Counted from the first letter of the stretch, positions 40,381-48,691 are shown. The stretch is 64,000 nt of DNA from Pseudomonas frederiksbergensis (GCF_003732665.1 NZ_MOBP01000006.1:186001-250000), one strand, 5' to 3'. Notes: generated by a model from the sequence alone, not told the origin. Translations and numbers: made by a program.

Positions 40381-41091
40381 TTATTTGACGTGCCGTCCGC
40401 CATTGACGGTCAGGGTCGTGCCGGTGACATAAGGGTTGTCGAGCAAATAGCGCAGGCTCTGGTAGATCACTTCGCTGCCGGGTTCGATGCCCAGCGCGGA
40501 CTTGGCCAGGGCCTTGGCGCGGTACGCCGCGTCGTCGTCGGGATTGAACAATAGCAGGGCTGGTGCGATGCCGTTGACCTTGATCGCGGGCGCATATTTC
40601 GCGGCGAAGGACAGGGTCAGGCTGTCGAGCCCGGCTTTGCTGGCGCAATAGCCGATATGTTGACTGCTGCCCTTGCGGGTCACGTCGTCGCTGATATGCA
40701 CGATGTCGGCGGGGCTCGAGCGTTCGAGCAAGTCGGCGCAGTGCAGGTTGATCAGGTAGGGCGCCAGCATGTGCACGCAGAACATCCGGGTAAAGGCCAG
40801 GGCCTCGGTGTCCGGGGTTTCGGCCAGCCATTCGGACGCGTTATGCACAATCGCCCGCAGGCTGTCGGTATGGGTCTTGAGTTCGCTGATGAACGCGAGA
40901 ATCCCGGCTTCGCTGGAGAAGTCCGCGAACAGCGCCGTCGCGCCCAAGTCGCGCAATGCCTGGACGCCGGGGCGTTCGCTGCGGTAGCTGAAGATCACCG
41001 GGTGACCGTCTTCGAGCAAGCGCCGGGCGCAGTGCAGGCCGACACGCTGGCCGGCACCGGTGATGAGGATTGGGGCTGCGGAAGAAGTCAT
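40381..41091 (-). CDS. folM: Dihydromonapterin reductase FolM
   Basis: Encodes 236 residues of the SDR fold: cofactor loop [21 protein letters not shown], catalytic [16 protein letters not shown], and C-terminal NGGRHVK. It reduces dihydromonapterin (and weakly dihydrofolate) to the tetrahydro form. It is the first gene of the fol group; a REP and a monooxygenase-like gene lie upstream. Confidence 0.9.
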   Translation of the reverse strand: MTSSAAPILITGAGQRVGLHCARRLLEDGHPVIFSYRSERPGVQALRDLGATALFADFSSEAGILAFISELKTHTDSLRAIVHNASEWLAETPDTEALAFTRMFCVHMLAPYLINLHCADLLERSSPADIVHISDDVTRKGSSQHIGYCASKAGLDSLTLSFAAKYAPAIKVNGIAPALLLFNPDDDAAYRAKALAKSALGIEPGSEVIYQSLRYLLDNPYVTGTTLTVNGGRHVK

Positions 41092-41155
41092 GAACGGCTC
41101 GCGTCGCGGTTAGAGCAAAACTATACCAGCGACGGCGAGCGTTCACCTACGTCCT

Positions 41156-41243
41156 GTAGGAGCGAGGCTTGCCCGCGAAGAGGACGCCTCGGTCTATCTG
41201 TCAGACCGCGTTATCGTTCTTCGCGGGCAAGCCTCGCTCCTAC
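41156..41243. repeat. REP palindrome pair (GTAGGAGCGAGGC type)
   Basis: Arms GTAGGAGCGAGGCTTGCCCG and the complement ending AAGCCTCGCTCCTAC, between folM and the monooxygenase-like gene. Confidence 0.85.
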
Positions 41244-41248
41244 AGGGG

Positions 41249-41818
41249 TTACGGATTTTGAGTGGTGGGCGCGACGGGCAACGGCCGCGCCGGCGTGCTG
41301 TGCAGCCAGTTGGCCAGCAAACGAGTCGACAGCGGAATAAAGAAATAGACCATCAATGGCGTCAGGCACAACGTGCTGACGAGCACCCGAGGCAGCAGGC
41401 TCATTTCGCCGAGCAACGGTCCCAGGACAAAGTTGAACAACAGCGAGACCGGGAAGAACGCCAGCCAGATCGCCACCGCCTGTTTCCAGCGCGGCGGGCG
41501 ATTGCCGGCAGCGCCGAACCAGCCTTCAATGCCGCTGACCCGGTGTTCGGTCGGGTGGGCGAACAAGTCGCTGCCACGGCCCAGCCAGGCCGTGCGCGAG
41601 GCGGAATGCTCCCAGGCGTGCAGGGTCTGCTCGTCGGCGAAGCGGAAGATAATCTGGAATTCGTCATCATCGGGCGGCGGAGCGAGCACGCCAGAGCCGA
41701 GATAACCGGGGAAGTCGGTGGCCAGTTGTTCGCCTTCACGCAACCAGGCGATCAGGTCCTGATAACGTCCATCGGCAACGCGGCGCGCCACCATCAGGGT
41801 GACGGGTGAGGTAGACAT
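41249..41818 (-). CDS. Antibiotic biosynthesis monooxygenase-domain membrane protein
   Basis: Encodes 189 residues from the ATG at 41818 (MSTSPVTLMVARRVADGRYQDLIAWLREGEQL). The first about 100 residues are an ABM-type ferredoxin-like fold. After GRPP-like basic residues, two transmembrane helices follow (about 125-145 and 152-175). Soluble ABM domains bind heme or flavin or act as monooxygenases; the membrane-linked type is uncharacterised. GGAG precedes the start. It is divergent from the MerR gene and upstream of folM, so it may share its regulation. Confidence 0.85.
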   Translation of the reverse strand: MSTSPVTLMVARRVADGRYQDLIAWLREGEQLATDFPGYLGSGVLAPPPDDDEFQIIFRFADEQTLHAWEHSASRTAWLGRGSDLFAHPTEHRVSGIEGWFGAAGNRPPRWKQAVAIWLAFFPVSLLFNFVLGPLLGEMSLLPRVLVSTLCLTPLMVYFFIPLSTRLLANWLHSTPARPLPVAPTTQNP

Positions 41819-41964
41819 TTTGTATCTCCGTATGACAAGCGCGTCGCTCCGGGTAGGAGTTTCACCAGACGCAGCGCCGGGGTGATGGGCTGCGACTTTG
41901 GACAAGCAAGGATTATTCCTGATTATGAAAATTTCACCAGTGGCATTCGTCATCCATCAACAGC

Positions 41965-41995
41965 TTGAATGATTGCGGGGGATAAGCGTTAGAAT
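41965..41995 (+). promoter_or_regulatory. Candidate promoter for the MerR/LitR-like gene
   Basis: TTGAAT (41965-41970) and TAGAAT (41990-41995) are separated by 19 nt. This is a plausible, slightly wide sigma-70 promoter, with its start point about 28 nt before the chosen ATG. Confidence 0.4.
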
Positions 41996-42029
41996 GGGAT
42001 CCAATTCACCCATGGAAGATCTCCACCCA

Positions 42030-42989
42030 ATGCCTGTCCTGACTGACGTGGTCTCTGGCTTGCTGCCAGTTGCTTCCCTGGAGCGGGAAGAGCTTTTTCC
42101 GATTCGAGAGGTGGCACGCCTCACCGGCATCAACCCGGTGACGCTGCGAGCATGGGAGCGTCGTTATGGCCTGATCCAGCCCACACGCACCGAAAGCGGG
42201 CATCGCCTGTATTCAATGGCCGATATCGAGACGGTTCGCGCCATCCTCGGCTGGATTGATCGCGGCGTGGCGGTCAGCAAGGTCGGCAAGATCCTGGCCA
42301 AGACCGAACCGCTCAAAGCGCTCTCGCACATCATCCCCAATGAGCTGGTGCTGGCCGACTACGGCCAATGGCAGCAGCAGGTCCAGAGTGCAGTCAGTTC
42401 GTTTGATGACGTGCAACTGGAGCGGGTCTATGGGCAGATTTTTTCCAGTTATTCGATTCCCGTGGTGTTCCAGGACATCCTGATGCCGCTGTGGAAGCAA
42501 CTATTGCAGCGCCAGGAAATGTTCGGCCAGACCAGTGAATGGTTGTTCTACGATGCGTTCCTGCGATCCCGTGTGGCGCAGCGCCTGCTGCTGATCCGTG
42601 ACTCATCACCGCGGCGAATTGTTATCAGCGCCCTGGCCGGTGAGTGCCGCGAGCTTGAACTTCTGGTCGCCGCGTTGTTTTTGAGCGGGGCGGATTCCGG
42701 GGTGCGAGTGTTGACCATCGGCCAGCCCTTCGATGAGCTGACCCTGGTCTGCGAACGGATCAAACCCCAGGCACTGATCCTGTTTTCCAACCATGCCCCG
42801 GCCCCTGAGCTGCCACGACGTTTGAATCGCCTGGCCATGAGCCTGGATTGTCAGTTGATGCTCGCCGGTGATGCGTCCGACCTGGCGCAGGAAAGCCTGG
42901 CCGCATCATCCATCGGTTGTCTGGGTAACGAAGGTTTGTTGATGCGACAGCGTCTGAAACAATTCCTGGCGGGTAACCTGGATAGTTGA
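42030..42989 (+). CDS. MerR-family regulator with LitR/CarH-like C-terminal domain
   Basis: Encodes 319 residues. The MerR winged helix is at about 22-90 (FPIREVARLTGINPVTLRAWERRYGLIQP, then GHRLYSMADIE). A helical B12-binding-1-like domain (about 105-185) and a Rossmann-like domain (about 190-300) follow. Where CarH/LitR have the cobalamin-ligand E/DxHxxG, this protein reads GECRELELL, so the histidine is missing. This fits the class II LitR (PplR-like) regulators of P. putida, which are reported to work with a LOV protein. GGAAG lies 11 nt before the chosen ATG; an ATG at 42012 is possible. Confidence 0.85.
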   Translation: MPVLTDVVSGLLPVASLEREELFPIREVARLTGINPVTLRAWERRYGLIQPTRTESGHRLYSMADIETVRAILGWIDRGVAVSKVGKILAKTEPLKALSHIIPNELVLADYGQWQQQVQSAVSSFDDVQLERVYGQIFSSYSIPVVFQDILMPLWKQLLQRQEMFGQTSEWLFYDAFLRSRVAQRLLLIRDSSPRRIVISALAGECRELELLVAALFLSGADSGVRVLTIGQPFDELTLVCERIKPQALILFSNHAPAPELPRRLNRLAMSLDCQLMLAGDASDLAQESLAASSIGCLGNEGLLMRQRLKQFLAGNLDS

Positions 42990-42992
42990 GGT

Positions 42993-43598
42993 TCAGACGT
43001 GCAAGGCGGGATGGGTCAGGCGATGTTGCTGCAGGATGAACTGACGCAGGCGTTCGGTTTCGTCCTTGTCGCTTTGGCTCAGTTGGTAGGCGAAGAAACC
43101 ATGCTCGGTTTCCCGCTCGAACGTGCCGCGCAACGCGATACGTTCATAACCTGACGGGCTGAACCACAACGCGAAATGTTTCGGTGGCTTGGTCTTGTTG
43201 CGAACTTCCAGCAACACGCCTTTAAACGACACTTCGTGGACCCACATCGTGCCGGGCTGGCCCTTGGCATTCTCCAGCGCGACTGGCTCTTCGAGTGTCA
43301 GACGCCAGGGCCGGACCATTGGCCCATCTTCAAAAATGCTCGGCACGCCCAGGCGCAGATGCAGCGCGTGGAACTCGTCTTCCACCAAATGCAGGGGGAA
43401 GGTCATTTGCTGGTTTTCGAAGTTGGCCTGAATGGTGACCTGCTCATGGGCGGCGAGGCGCGTGAGAAGGTCCCTGATCTGCGAACCACCATTGACGAGC
43501 AGGCTCGACGTCGCATCCCGCACATTAAGCTGCGGGTTGTGCTGCATGGTCTGGATAAAATCCAGCTCATCCTGGGTCAGGAGTGCGTCGCGTTGCAT
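42993..43598 (-). CDS. PilZ/YcgR-like protein with degenerate c-di-GMP motif
   Basis: Encodes 201 residues from the ATG at 43598 (MQRDALLTQDELDFIQTMQ). A YcgR-N-like half (about 35-115) is followed by a PilZ-like half (about 120-195). The PilZ motifs are weak: only VRPWR stands where RxxxR is expected, and VSFKG stands where D/NxSxxG is expected. c-di-GMP binding is therefore doubtful. A TTG at 43652 directly against the LOV stop is a possible longer start. It is cotranscribed with the LOV gene and converges on the MerR gene. Confidence 0.75.
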   Translation of the reverse strand: MQRDALLTQDELDFIQTMQHNPQLNVRDATSSLLVNGGSQIRDLLTRLAAHEQVTIQANFENQQMTFPLHLVEDEFHALHLRLGVPSIFEDGPMVRPWRLTLEEPVALENAKGQPGTMWVHEVSFKGVLLEVRNKTKPPKHFALWFSPSGYERIALRGTFERETEHGFFAYQLSQSDKDETERLRQFILQQHRLTHPALHV

Positions 43599-43652
43599 GG
43601 CTTGCTCGAAAAAAATAGTTACAAAGTCATTGGTGATTGTAGTTAATGACAA

Positions 43653-44129
43653 TTAGTTCGCTGATTTGTTTGCGCCGTTCGTCGCTTTGAGCGTGGCCAG
43701 TTCTGCCTGCAATTGCGCCACCTGCGCTTCTAACTGCTCGACCCGCTGCATTGCCTTGACCTGGACGGTCACATCTTTTTGTACACCGACTATGTAGGTT
43801 TGTCCGTCGCTTTCGTTTTTAACCGTCGAAAGGGACAGCTCGTTCCAGAACGGAGTGCCGTCCTTGCGATAGTTACGCAGCACTTCCCGACATGAGTCAC
43901 CGCTGTCCAGTGCCTGGCGAATCAGCCCCAGCGCCTCTTGATCGCGATCGCCGGATTGCAGGAAGCGGCAGTCCTGGTAGAGGATTTCTTCGCTGGTGTA
44001 ACCGGTCATGCGTTCGAAGGCCGGGTTGACGTAAATCAGGATGTTGTCTTGCTCGCCTTCCTTCTCGGCAATCACGATGCCGTCATTGGAAGCGTTGATC
44101 ACCATCTGCAGCAGTTGAGCGTTGATCAT
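43653..44129 (-). CDS. Short LOV blue-light photoreceptor
   Basis: Encodes 158 residues. One PAS/LOV domain (about 5-125) is followed by a coiled-coil tail (VEQLEAQVAQLQAELATLKA). The photoactive cysteine is Cys54 in YQDCRFLQSGDRDQ, matching the LOV motif GxNCRFLQ except for the first and third positions. NYRKDGTPFWNEL and YIVGVQKDVT are flavin-pocket segments. It closely resembles the P. putida PpSB-LOV short proteins, which form FMN-cysteinyl adducts and have no effector domain. The signal is probably passed by protein contact. AGGATT precedes the ATG. Confidence 0.92.
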   Translation of the reverse strand: MINAQLLQMVINASNDGIVIAEKEGEQDNILIYVNPAFERMTGYTSEEILYQDCRFLQSGDRDQEALGLIRQALDSGDSCREVLRNYRKDGTPFWNELSLSTVKNESDGQTYIVGVQKDVTVQVKAMQRVEQLEAQVAQLQAELATLKATNGANKSAN

Positions 44130-44279
44130 CAGAGAATCCTTTCCAAGTTGATTGAGGGCTGCATTTTAGAAGAACAATAAACGCTGTCTACTGGCCGTCA
44201 GCCCTTATTGAGAGTCAATCGCAGGTTTTTTGCCGGTGCTGTTAATATCGCCGTCTTTTATAGCTTCAGGATCAGATTG

Positions 44280-44735
44280 ATGAAAGTCGCCATCCTTTCC
44301 GGCTCGGTGTACGGCACGGCTGAAGAAGTCGCCCGGCACGCCGCGAATATTTTGAAAGCCGCCGGTTTCGAGACCTGGCATAACCCCCGCGCCAGCCTGG
44401 CTGACGTGCAATCGTTCGGCCCCGAAGCCTTCCTGGCCGTGACCTCGACCACGGGCATGGGCGAATTGCCGGACAACCTGCAACCGTTGTACTCGATGAT
44501 CCGTGACCAATTGCCTGCCGCCTGGCGTGGCTTGCCCGGCGCGGTGATCGGCCTGGGCGACGCGAGTTATGGCGATACCTTCTGCGGCGGTGGCGAGCAG
44601 ATGCGCGAATTGTTCGCCGAGCTGGGGCTGCGTGAAGTGCTGCCGATGCTGCGCCTGGATGCCAGTGAAAGCGTCACGCCGGAAACCGACGCCGAGCCTT
44701 GGCTGGCGGAGCTGGTCACGAAGCTGCAGGGCTGA
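44280..44735 (+). CDS. MioC-like flavodoxin
   Basis: Encodes 151 residues of flavodoxin fold. The FMN phosphate loop is LSGSVYGTAEEVARHAANIL; TSTTGMGELPDNLQPLY and GLGDASYGDTFCGGGEQM line the flavin. It is a small electron carrier, like E. coli MioC. AGGATCAG lies upstream of the ATG. It is divergent from the LOV gene, with about 150 nt between starts, so one regulator could control both. Its 3' end overlaps the LysR gene by 20 nt. Confidence 0.9.
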   Translation: MKVAILSGSVYGTAEEVARHAANILKAAGFETWHNPRASLADVQSFGPEAFLAVTSTTGMGELPDNLQPLYSMIRDQLPAAWRGLPGAVIGLGDASYGDTFCGGGEQMRELFAELGLREVLPMLRLDASESVTPETDAEPWLAELVTKLQG

Positions 44736-45612
44736 CCGGACGCTCGCGCAGCAGGGCAAGCCAGGCCTGGGCGGCTTTCGACAGGTACGCGCCCTGACGC
44801 CAGATAAAGGCAATGTCCCAGCGCAAATAGGCCGGCGCGTTCAAGGTCAGGCGCACCACGCCTGGGCGCACCAGCCCCCGCGCTACAACGCTGGGCAACA
44901 GCACGACGCCTTGCCCGGCGGCCACCAGCGCTGCGAGAAAATCCGCCTGGCCGCTGCGCCCACCTTCCCTGGGCGTAAATCCCATCTGCTGGCAGGCTTG
45001 AAGCAAACGGTCATTGAGCACAAAGCTGCGCTGGTACAGCAGGAACGGCGTATCGGCCAACTCCTCCAGGCCAATCACCGTTTTTTTCGCCAACGGATGA
45101 TCAGCCGGCAACAGCGCATCCAGCGGTTCGTCGCAGAACGGCTGAAAGGCGAATTGCGGATCCTTCGGCAGCAGGCTGCCACCCAGTTCCAGTTCCCCGC
45201 TCAACACCGCTTGCTCGATATTCAGGCTGCCGCCTTCGAGCAATTGAATGCTGATGTTCGGGTAGCGCCGCCGGTATTCGGCGAACAGGCTGGCGAACAA
45301 CGCGTCACTGCCCAGTAAGGGCAAACCGAGGCGCAACTCCCCTCGGGCCAATTGGCTCAAGTCGTCCAATTCAACGAGCAGTTCATTGCGCAGACGCAGC
45401 ATGGTTTCGGCCCGTTGCAGCACCACGCTGCCGGCGGCGGTCAGGCGCAACTGCGAGCCCAGGCGTTCGAGCAGCGGGGTGCCGAGGCTTTGCTCAAGCT
45501 GTGCGACTTGCTTGCTGACCGCCGATTGACTGATGTGCAAGGTCTTGGCCGCTTGGGTAAAACCGCCCTGGCGCATCACTTCGATGAAGCTGCGTAGCTG
45601 TTTGAATTCCAT
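44716..45612 (-). CDS. LysR-family regulator divergent from lrgAB
   Basis: Encodes 298 residues from the ATG at 45612 (MEFKQLRSFIEVMRQGGFTQAAKTLHISQSAVSKQV). It has an N-terminal LysR winged helix (1-60) and a substrate-binding-like effector domain (about 90-290). Its place beside lrgA/cidA-like genes suggests a CidR-type role sensing a metabolite and controlling those genes. A perfect palindrome sits just upstream of its start. Confidence 0.9.
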   Translation of the reverse strand: MEFKQLRSFIEVMRQGGFTQAAKTLHISQSAVSKQVAQLEQSLGTPLLERLGSQLRLTAAGSVVLQRAETMLRLRNELLVELDDLSQLARGELRLGLPLLGSDALFASLFAEYRRRYPNISIQLLEGGSLNIEQAVLSGELELGGSLLPKDPQFAFQPFCDEPLDALLPADHPLAKKTVIGLEELADTPFLLYQRSFVLNDRLLQACQQMGFTPREGGRSGQADFLAALVAAGQGVVLLPSVVARGLVRPGVVRLTLNAPAYLRWDIAFIWRQGAYLSKAAQAWLALLRERPVSPAAS

Positions 45613-45619
45613 GTGCAGG

Positions 45620-45634
45620 ATTCCAATCTGGAAT
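45620..45634. promoter_or_regulatory. Candidate LysR-box between the LysR gene and lrgA
   Basis: ATTCCA-ATC-TGGAAT is a perfect 6+3+6 palindrome containing the T-N11-A spacing of LysR sites. It is 7 nt from the LysR start and 75 nt from the lrgA start. Confidence 0.5.
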
Positions 45635-45708
45635 GGCGTTGAGTCTAACAATTCGCTTCGGGGATAACAGTGCGCTCCGTAAAATGAGCGCCTGTGAGGA
45701 CCGAAACC

Positions 45709-46095
45709 ATGAAATCAACCACCTTTAGATACCTGTCGCGACTGATCGCCGAGCTGGCCGTGTTGCTGGCCATCTACCTGCTCGGCTGCCAAGTGGCCGT
45801 GTGGCTTTCCTGGCCGATTCCGGGAGGGGTGATTGGCATGGCGTTGTTGTTGCTGGCGTTCGCCTTCGGTTGGGTTAAACCCGCTGCGTTGCAGATGGGC
45901 GCCGGGTTGTTGATGGCCGAGATGCTGTTGTTCTTTATCCCGGCATTGATGAGCCTGCTCGATTACGGCGGTCTGCTGCGCGACGACGGCTGGCGGATTC
46001 TGCTGGTGATCGGCGTCAGCACGTTGATGGTGATGCTGGTCACGGCGTTTACCGTGGAGCTGGTGGTGCGGTTGCGCAGACCCCATGAAGCTTGA
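45709..46095 (+). CDS. CidA/LrgA family holin-like protein
   Basis: Encodes 128 residues with four transmembrane helices (about 12-32, 38-56, 66-85, 95-118). The conserved WPIPGGVIGMALLLLAF is typical of CidA/LrgA. These proteins behave like holins or metabolite channels and influence murein hydrolase activity and cell lysis. GAGG precedes the ATG at 45709. It overlaps the LrgB gene by 11 nt. Confidence 0.9.
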   Translation: MKSTTFRYLSRLIAELAVLLAIYLLGCQVAVWLSWPIPGGVIGMALLLLAFAFGWVKPAALQMGAGLLMAEMLLFFIPALMSLLDYGGLLRDDGWRILLVIGVSTLMVMLVTAFTVELVVRLRRPHEA

Positions 46096-46771
46096 ACTGA
46101 TGCCCATGTTCTGGCTGGCTTTCACGCTGCTGGCCTATCTGTTCAGCCGCTGGATCTACCGGCGCACGGGCCGCTATTTATTGTCGCCGCTGATTCTGGT
46201 CCCGGCCTTGCTGCTGGCCCTTGCCGTGCCGCTGCACACCGCGTACGCCGAATATTCGAGCAACACCCATTGGCTGATGCTGGTGCTGGGGCCGGTGACT
46301 GTCGCCTTCGCGGTGCCGATCTGGCAGCAGCGGCAGATGTTGGCGCGGCACTGGTCGGCGTTGCTGCTCGGGATGCTGGCGGGCAGTGCGGCGTCCATCG
46401 GCAGTTCGTTCGGGCTGGCCAAGGCGCTGGCGCTGGACAGCTCGGTGACGATGTCATTGGTGCCGCGTTCGATTACCACACCATTCGCCATGCCACTGGC
46501 CCACGACCTCGGCGGCGTGCCGGAATTGACCGCAGTGTTTGTGATGTTCACCGGGGTGTTCGGTGCGATGCTCGGCGGCATCCTGCTCAAGTGGTTGCCC
46601 TTGCGCAGCGCGCTGGCACGGGGGGCGTTGTTTGGCGTTGGAGCCCATGGCGCCGGGGTCAGCCGAGCCCATGAAGTAGGCGGTGAAGAAGGTTCGGTGG
46701 CGGGGTTGGTCATGGTGCTGACGGGGTTGCTGAACCTGTTTGCAGCACCCTTGTTGGCGTCGATCCTTTGA
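46085..46771 (+). CDS. LrgB/CidB family membrane protein
   Basis: Encodes 228 residues with about six to seven hydrophobic segments. The LrgB signature LVPRSITTPFAMPLAHDLGGVPELTA and the C-terminal GVGAHGAGVSRAHEVGGEEGSVAGL are clear. It works with the upstream LrgA-like protein in control of murein hydrolases or export of small organic acids. Likely an operon controlled by the divergent LysR gene. Confidence 0.92.
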   Translation: MKLELMPMFWLAFTLLAYLFSRWIYRRTGRYLLSPLILVPALLLALAVPLHTAYAEYSSNTHWLMLVLGPVTVAFAVPIWQQRQMLARHWSALLLGMLAGSAASIGSSFGLAKALALDSSVTMSLVPRSITTPFAMPLAHDLGGVPELTAVFVMFTGVFGAMLGGILLKWLPLRSALARGALFGVGAHGAGVSRAHEVGGEEGSVAGLVMVLTGLLNLFAAPLLASIL

Positions 46772-46891
46772 CATGGATCCAAGCTTCGTGCCGCGCTGAC
46801 TCGCTCGGCCATCAAGCTGGCTGCCAATGCAACTACACGATCTTCGAGGGGTGACTAGACTGCTGACACATGAGCAAAAATAATAAAAACC

Positions 46892-46897
46892 AGGAGG
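46892..46897 (+). promoter_or_regulatory. Ribosome-binding site deciding the class II aldolase start
   Basis: AGGAGG lies 8 nt before the GTG at 46906. The in-frame ATG at 46870 has no such sequence upstream. Confidence 0.7.
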
Positions 46898-46905
46898 TTC
46901 CTGCC

Positions 46906-47688
46906 GTGAGTGTCACCCCCGTCCAATCCCCCGCCAGTGTCAAAGACCAGGTCAGTGCCGCCGAATGGCAGACCCGCGTCGATCTCGCCGCCTGTTATCG
47001 CCTGGTCGCACTGCATGGTTGGGATGACCTGATCTTTACCCATATCTCGGCCAAGGTGCCGGGCACCGAAGACTTCCTGATCAACCCGTTCGGGCTGATG
47101 TTCCACGAGATTACGGCGTCGAGCCTGGTCAAGGTCGATCAGGCCGGTAACAAGCTGATGGACAGCCCCTACGAGATCAATCCGGCGGGCTACACCATCC
47201 ACAGCGCCGTGCACGAAGTGCGTCACGACGTGGTCTGCGTGCTGCATACCCACACCGCTGCCGGTGTTGCAGTGTCGGCACAGAAACAGGGCATCCTGCC
47301 GATCAGCCAGCAGTCCTTGTTCGTGCTGTCGAGCCTGGCTTATCACGCCTACGAAGGCGTGGCGCTCAACCACGAAGAGAAGGCGCGACTGCAAGCCGAC
47401 CTCGGCGAAAACAATTTCCTGATGCTGCACAACCACGGCCTGCTGACCTGCGGCGGCACCATCGCCGACACCTTCTTGATGATGTTCACCTTCCAGCGTG
47501 CCTGCGATATCCAGGTGCTCGCACAAAACGGTGGCGCCGAGCTGATCGCCATCGAACCGCAGATTCTGGCGGGCGCCAAGGCGATGATCGCCGGCGTCAC
47601 CAAAAGTGCTCAAGGGATGGGCGGCATGCTGGCTTGGCCGGCGTTGCTGCGCAAACTCGATAAACAAGACCCGGGTTATAAACTCTAA
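46906..47688 (+). CDS. Class II aldolase/adducin family protein
   Basis: Encodes 260 residues from the GTG at 46906, chosen for its perfect AGGAGG; an ATG 12 codons earlier lacks an SD. Zinc-ligand segments are LHTHTAAGVAV and LHNHGLLTCGGTI, with HGWDDLIFTHISAKVPG at the substrate end. Proteins of this group act on sugar phosphates or related aldols, but this branch is uncharacterised. The stop overlaps the following hydrolase by one base, suggesting a shared pathway. Confidence 0.88.
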   Translation: MSVTPVQSPASVKDQVSAAEWQTRVDLAACYRLVALHGWDDLIFTHISAKVPGTEDFLINPFGLMFHEITASSLVKVDQAGNKLMDSPYEINPAGYTIHSAVHEVRHDVVCVLHTHTAAGVAVSAQKQGILPISQQSLFVLSSLAYHAYEGVALNHEEKARLQADLGENNFLMLHNHGLLTCGGTIADTFLMMFTFQRACDIQVLAQNGGAELIAIEPQILAGAKAMIAGVTKSAQGMGGMLAWPALLRKLDKQDPGYKL

Positions 47689-48590
47689 TGCCACTCGCCG
47701 AGATCCCCCTGTGTGTCTGGCGCAAACGCGGCCAGACCTTCGTATTCCGTGGCCAGGCCATCCGTTACTGGACGGCCGGGCAGGGTGAGCCGCTGTTGCT
47801 GATCCACGGCTTTCCGACCGCCAGTTGGGACTGGCATTACCTGTGGCAGCCGCTCGCGCAGCGCTATCGGGTGATTGCCTGCGACATGCTCGGCTTCGGC
47901 GATTCGGCCAAACCGGTGAACCACGAATACAGCCTGCTGGAACAAGCCGATTTGCAGCAGGCGTTGCTGGCGCATCTGAACGTCGAGCAGCCGGTGCATC
48001 TGCTGGCCCACGATTACGGCGACAGCGTCGCCCAGGAATTGCTGGCCCGGCATCACGAAGCGCAGGTGAATATCGCCAGTTGCGTGTTCCTCAACGGTGG
48101 CCTGTTCCCTGAAACCCATCGGCCGCTGCTGACGCAAAAACTCCTGCTCAGCCCCTTGGGCTGGATGATTGGCCGTGCCTTTACCCGAGACGCGCTGGTG
48201 AAAAACTTCCGGCAGATTTTTGGTCCGCAGTCCCGGCCTACCGAAAGTGAAATGGATGATTTCTGGAGCCTGATCGATAGCAACCACGGGCCCCGGGTCA
48301 TGCATAAATTGATCGGCTATATTCCGGAGCGACGTGTGCAGCGTGATCGTTGGATCAGCGCGATGCAGAGCACTGAGGTGCCGTTGCGGGTGATCGATGG
48401 CGAGGTCGATCCGATTTCCGGCGCGCACATGGTCGAGCGTTATCGGGAGCTGATTCCTAATCCCGACACGGTGTTGCTGCCCGGCATTGGTCACTACCCG
48501 CAAACCGAAGCGCCGGTGCAGGTGCTCAAGCACTACCTTGAGTTTCGTGATCGGCTGGTGTCGGCGCCGCTCAAGCGGGCGTGTTCCTGA
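47688..48590 (+). CDS. Alpha/beta hydrolase with aspartate nucleophile (MEST-like)
   Basis: Encodes 300 residues. The oxyanion region is LIHGFPTASWDWHYLWQPLA. The nucleophile elbow reads LLAHDYGDSVAQELL with Asp109 rather than Ser, as in haloalkane dehalogenases, epoxide hydrolases and animal MEST/PEG1, whose HDYGD it shares. The catalytic His is in GIGHYPQTEAP near residue 267. The substrate is unknown. It is coupled to the class II aldolase gene. Confidence 0.85.
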   Translation: MPLAEIPLCVWRKRGQTFVFRGQAIRYWTAGQGEPLLLIHGFPTASWDWHYLWQPLAQRYRVIACDMLGFGDSAKPVNHEYSLLEQADLQQALLAHLNVEQPVHLLAHDYGDSVAQELLARHHEAQVNIASCVFLNGGLFPETHRPLLTQKLLLSPLGWMIGRAFTRDALVKNFRQIFGPQSRPTESEMDDFWSLIDSNHGPRVMHKLIGYIPERRVQRDRWISAMQSTEVPLRVIDGEVDPISGAHMVERYRELIPNPDTVLLPGIGHYPQTEAPVQVLKHYLEFRDRLVSAPLKRACS

Positions 48591-48601
48591 CCCCAATCCC
48601 T

Positions 48602-48691
48602 GTAGGAGCGAAGCTTGCTCGCGAAGACGGCGGCACATCCAACGATGATGTTGGCTGACACGACGCTTTCGCGAGCAAGCTTTGCTCCTAC
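48602..48691. repeat. REP palindrome pair (GTAGGAGCGAAGC type)
   Basis: Arms GTAGGAGCGAAGCTTGCTCG and the complement ending AAGCTTTGCTCCTAC, between the hydrolase and the dehydrogenase genes. Confidence 0.8.

Noticed and set aside
42030..42989. MerR gene as a B12-dependent CarH photoreceptor
   Set aside because: The His ligand motif is missing, so cobalamin-based light sensing is not supported.
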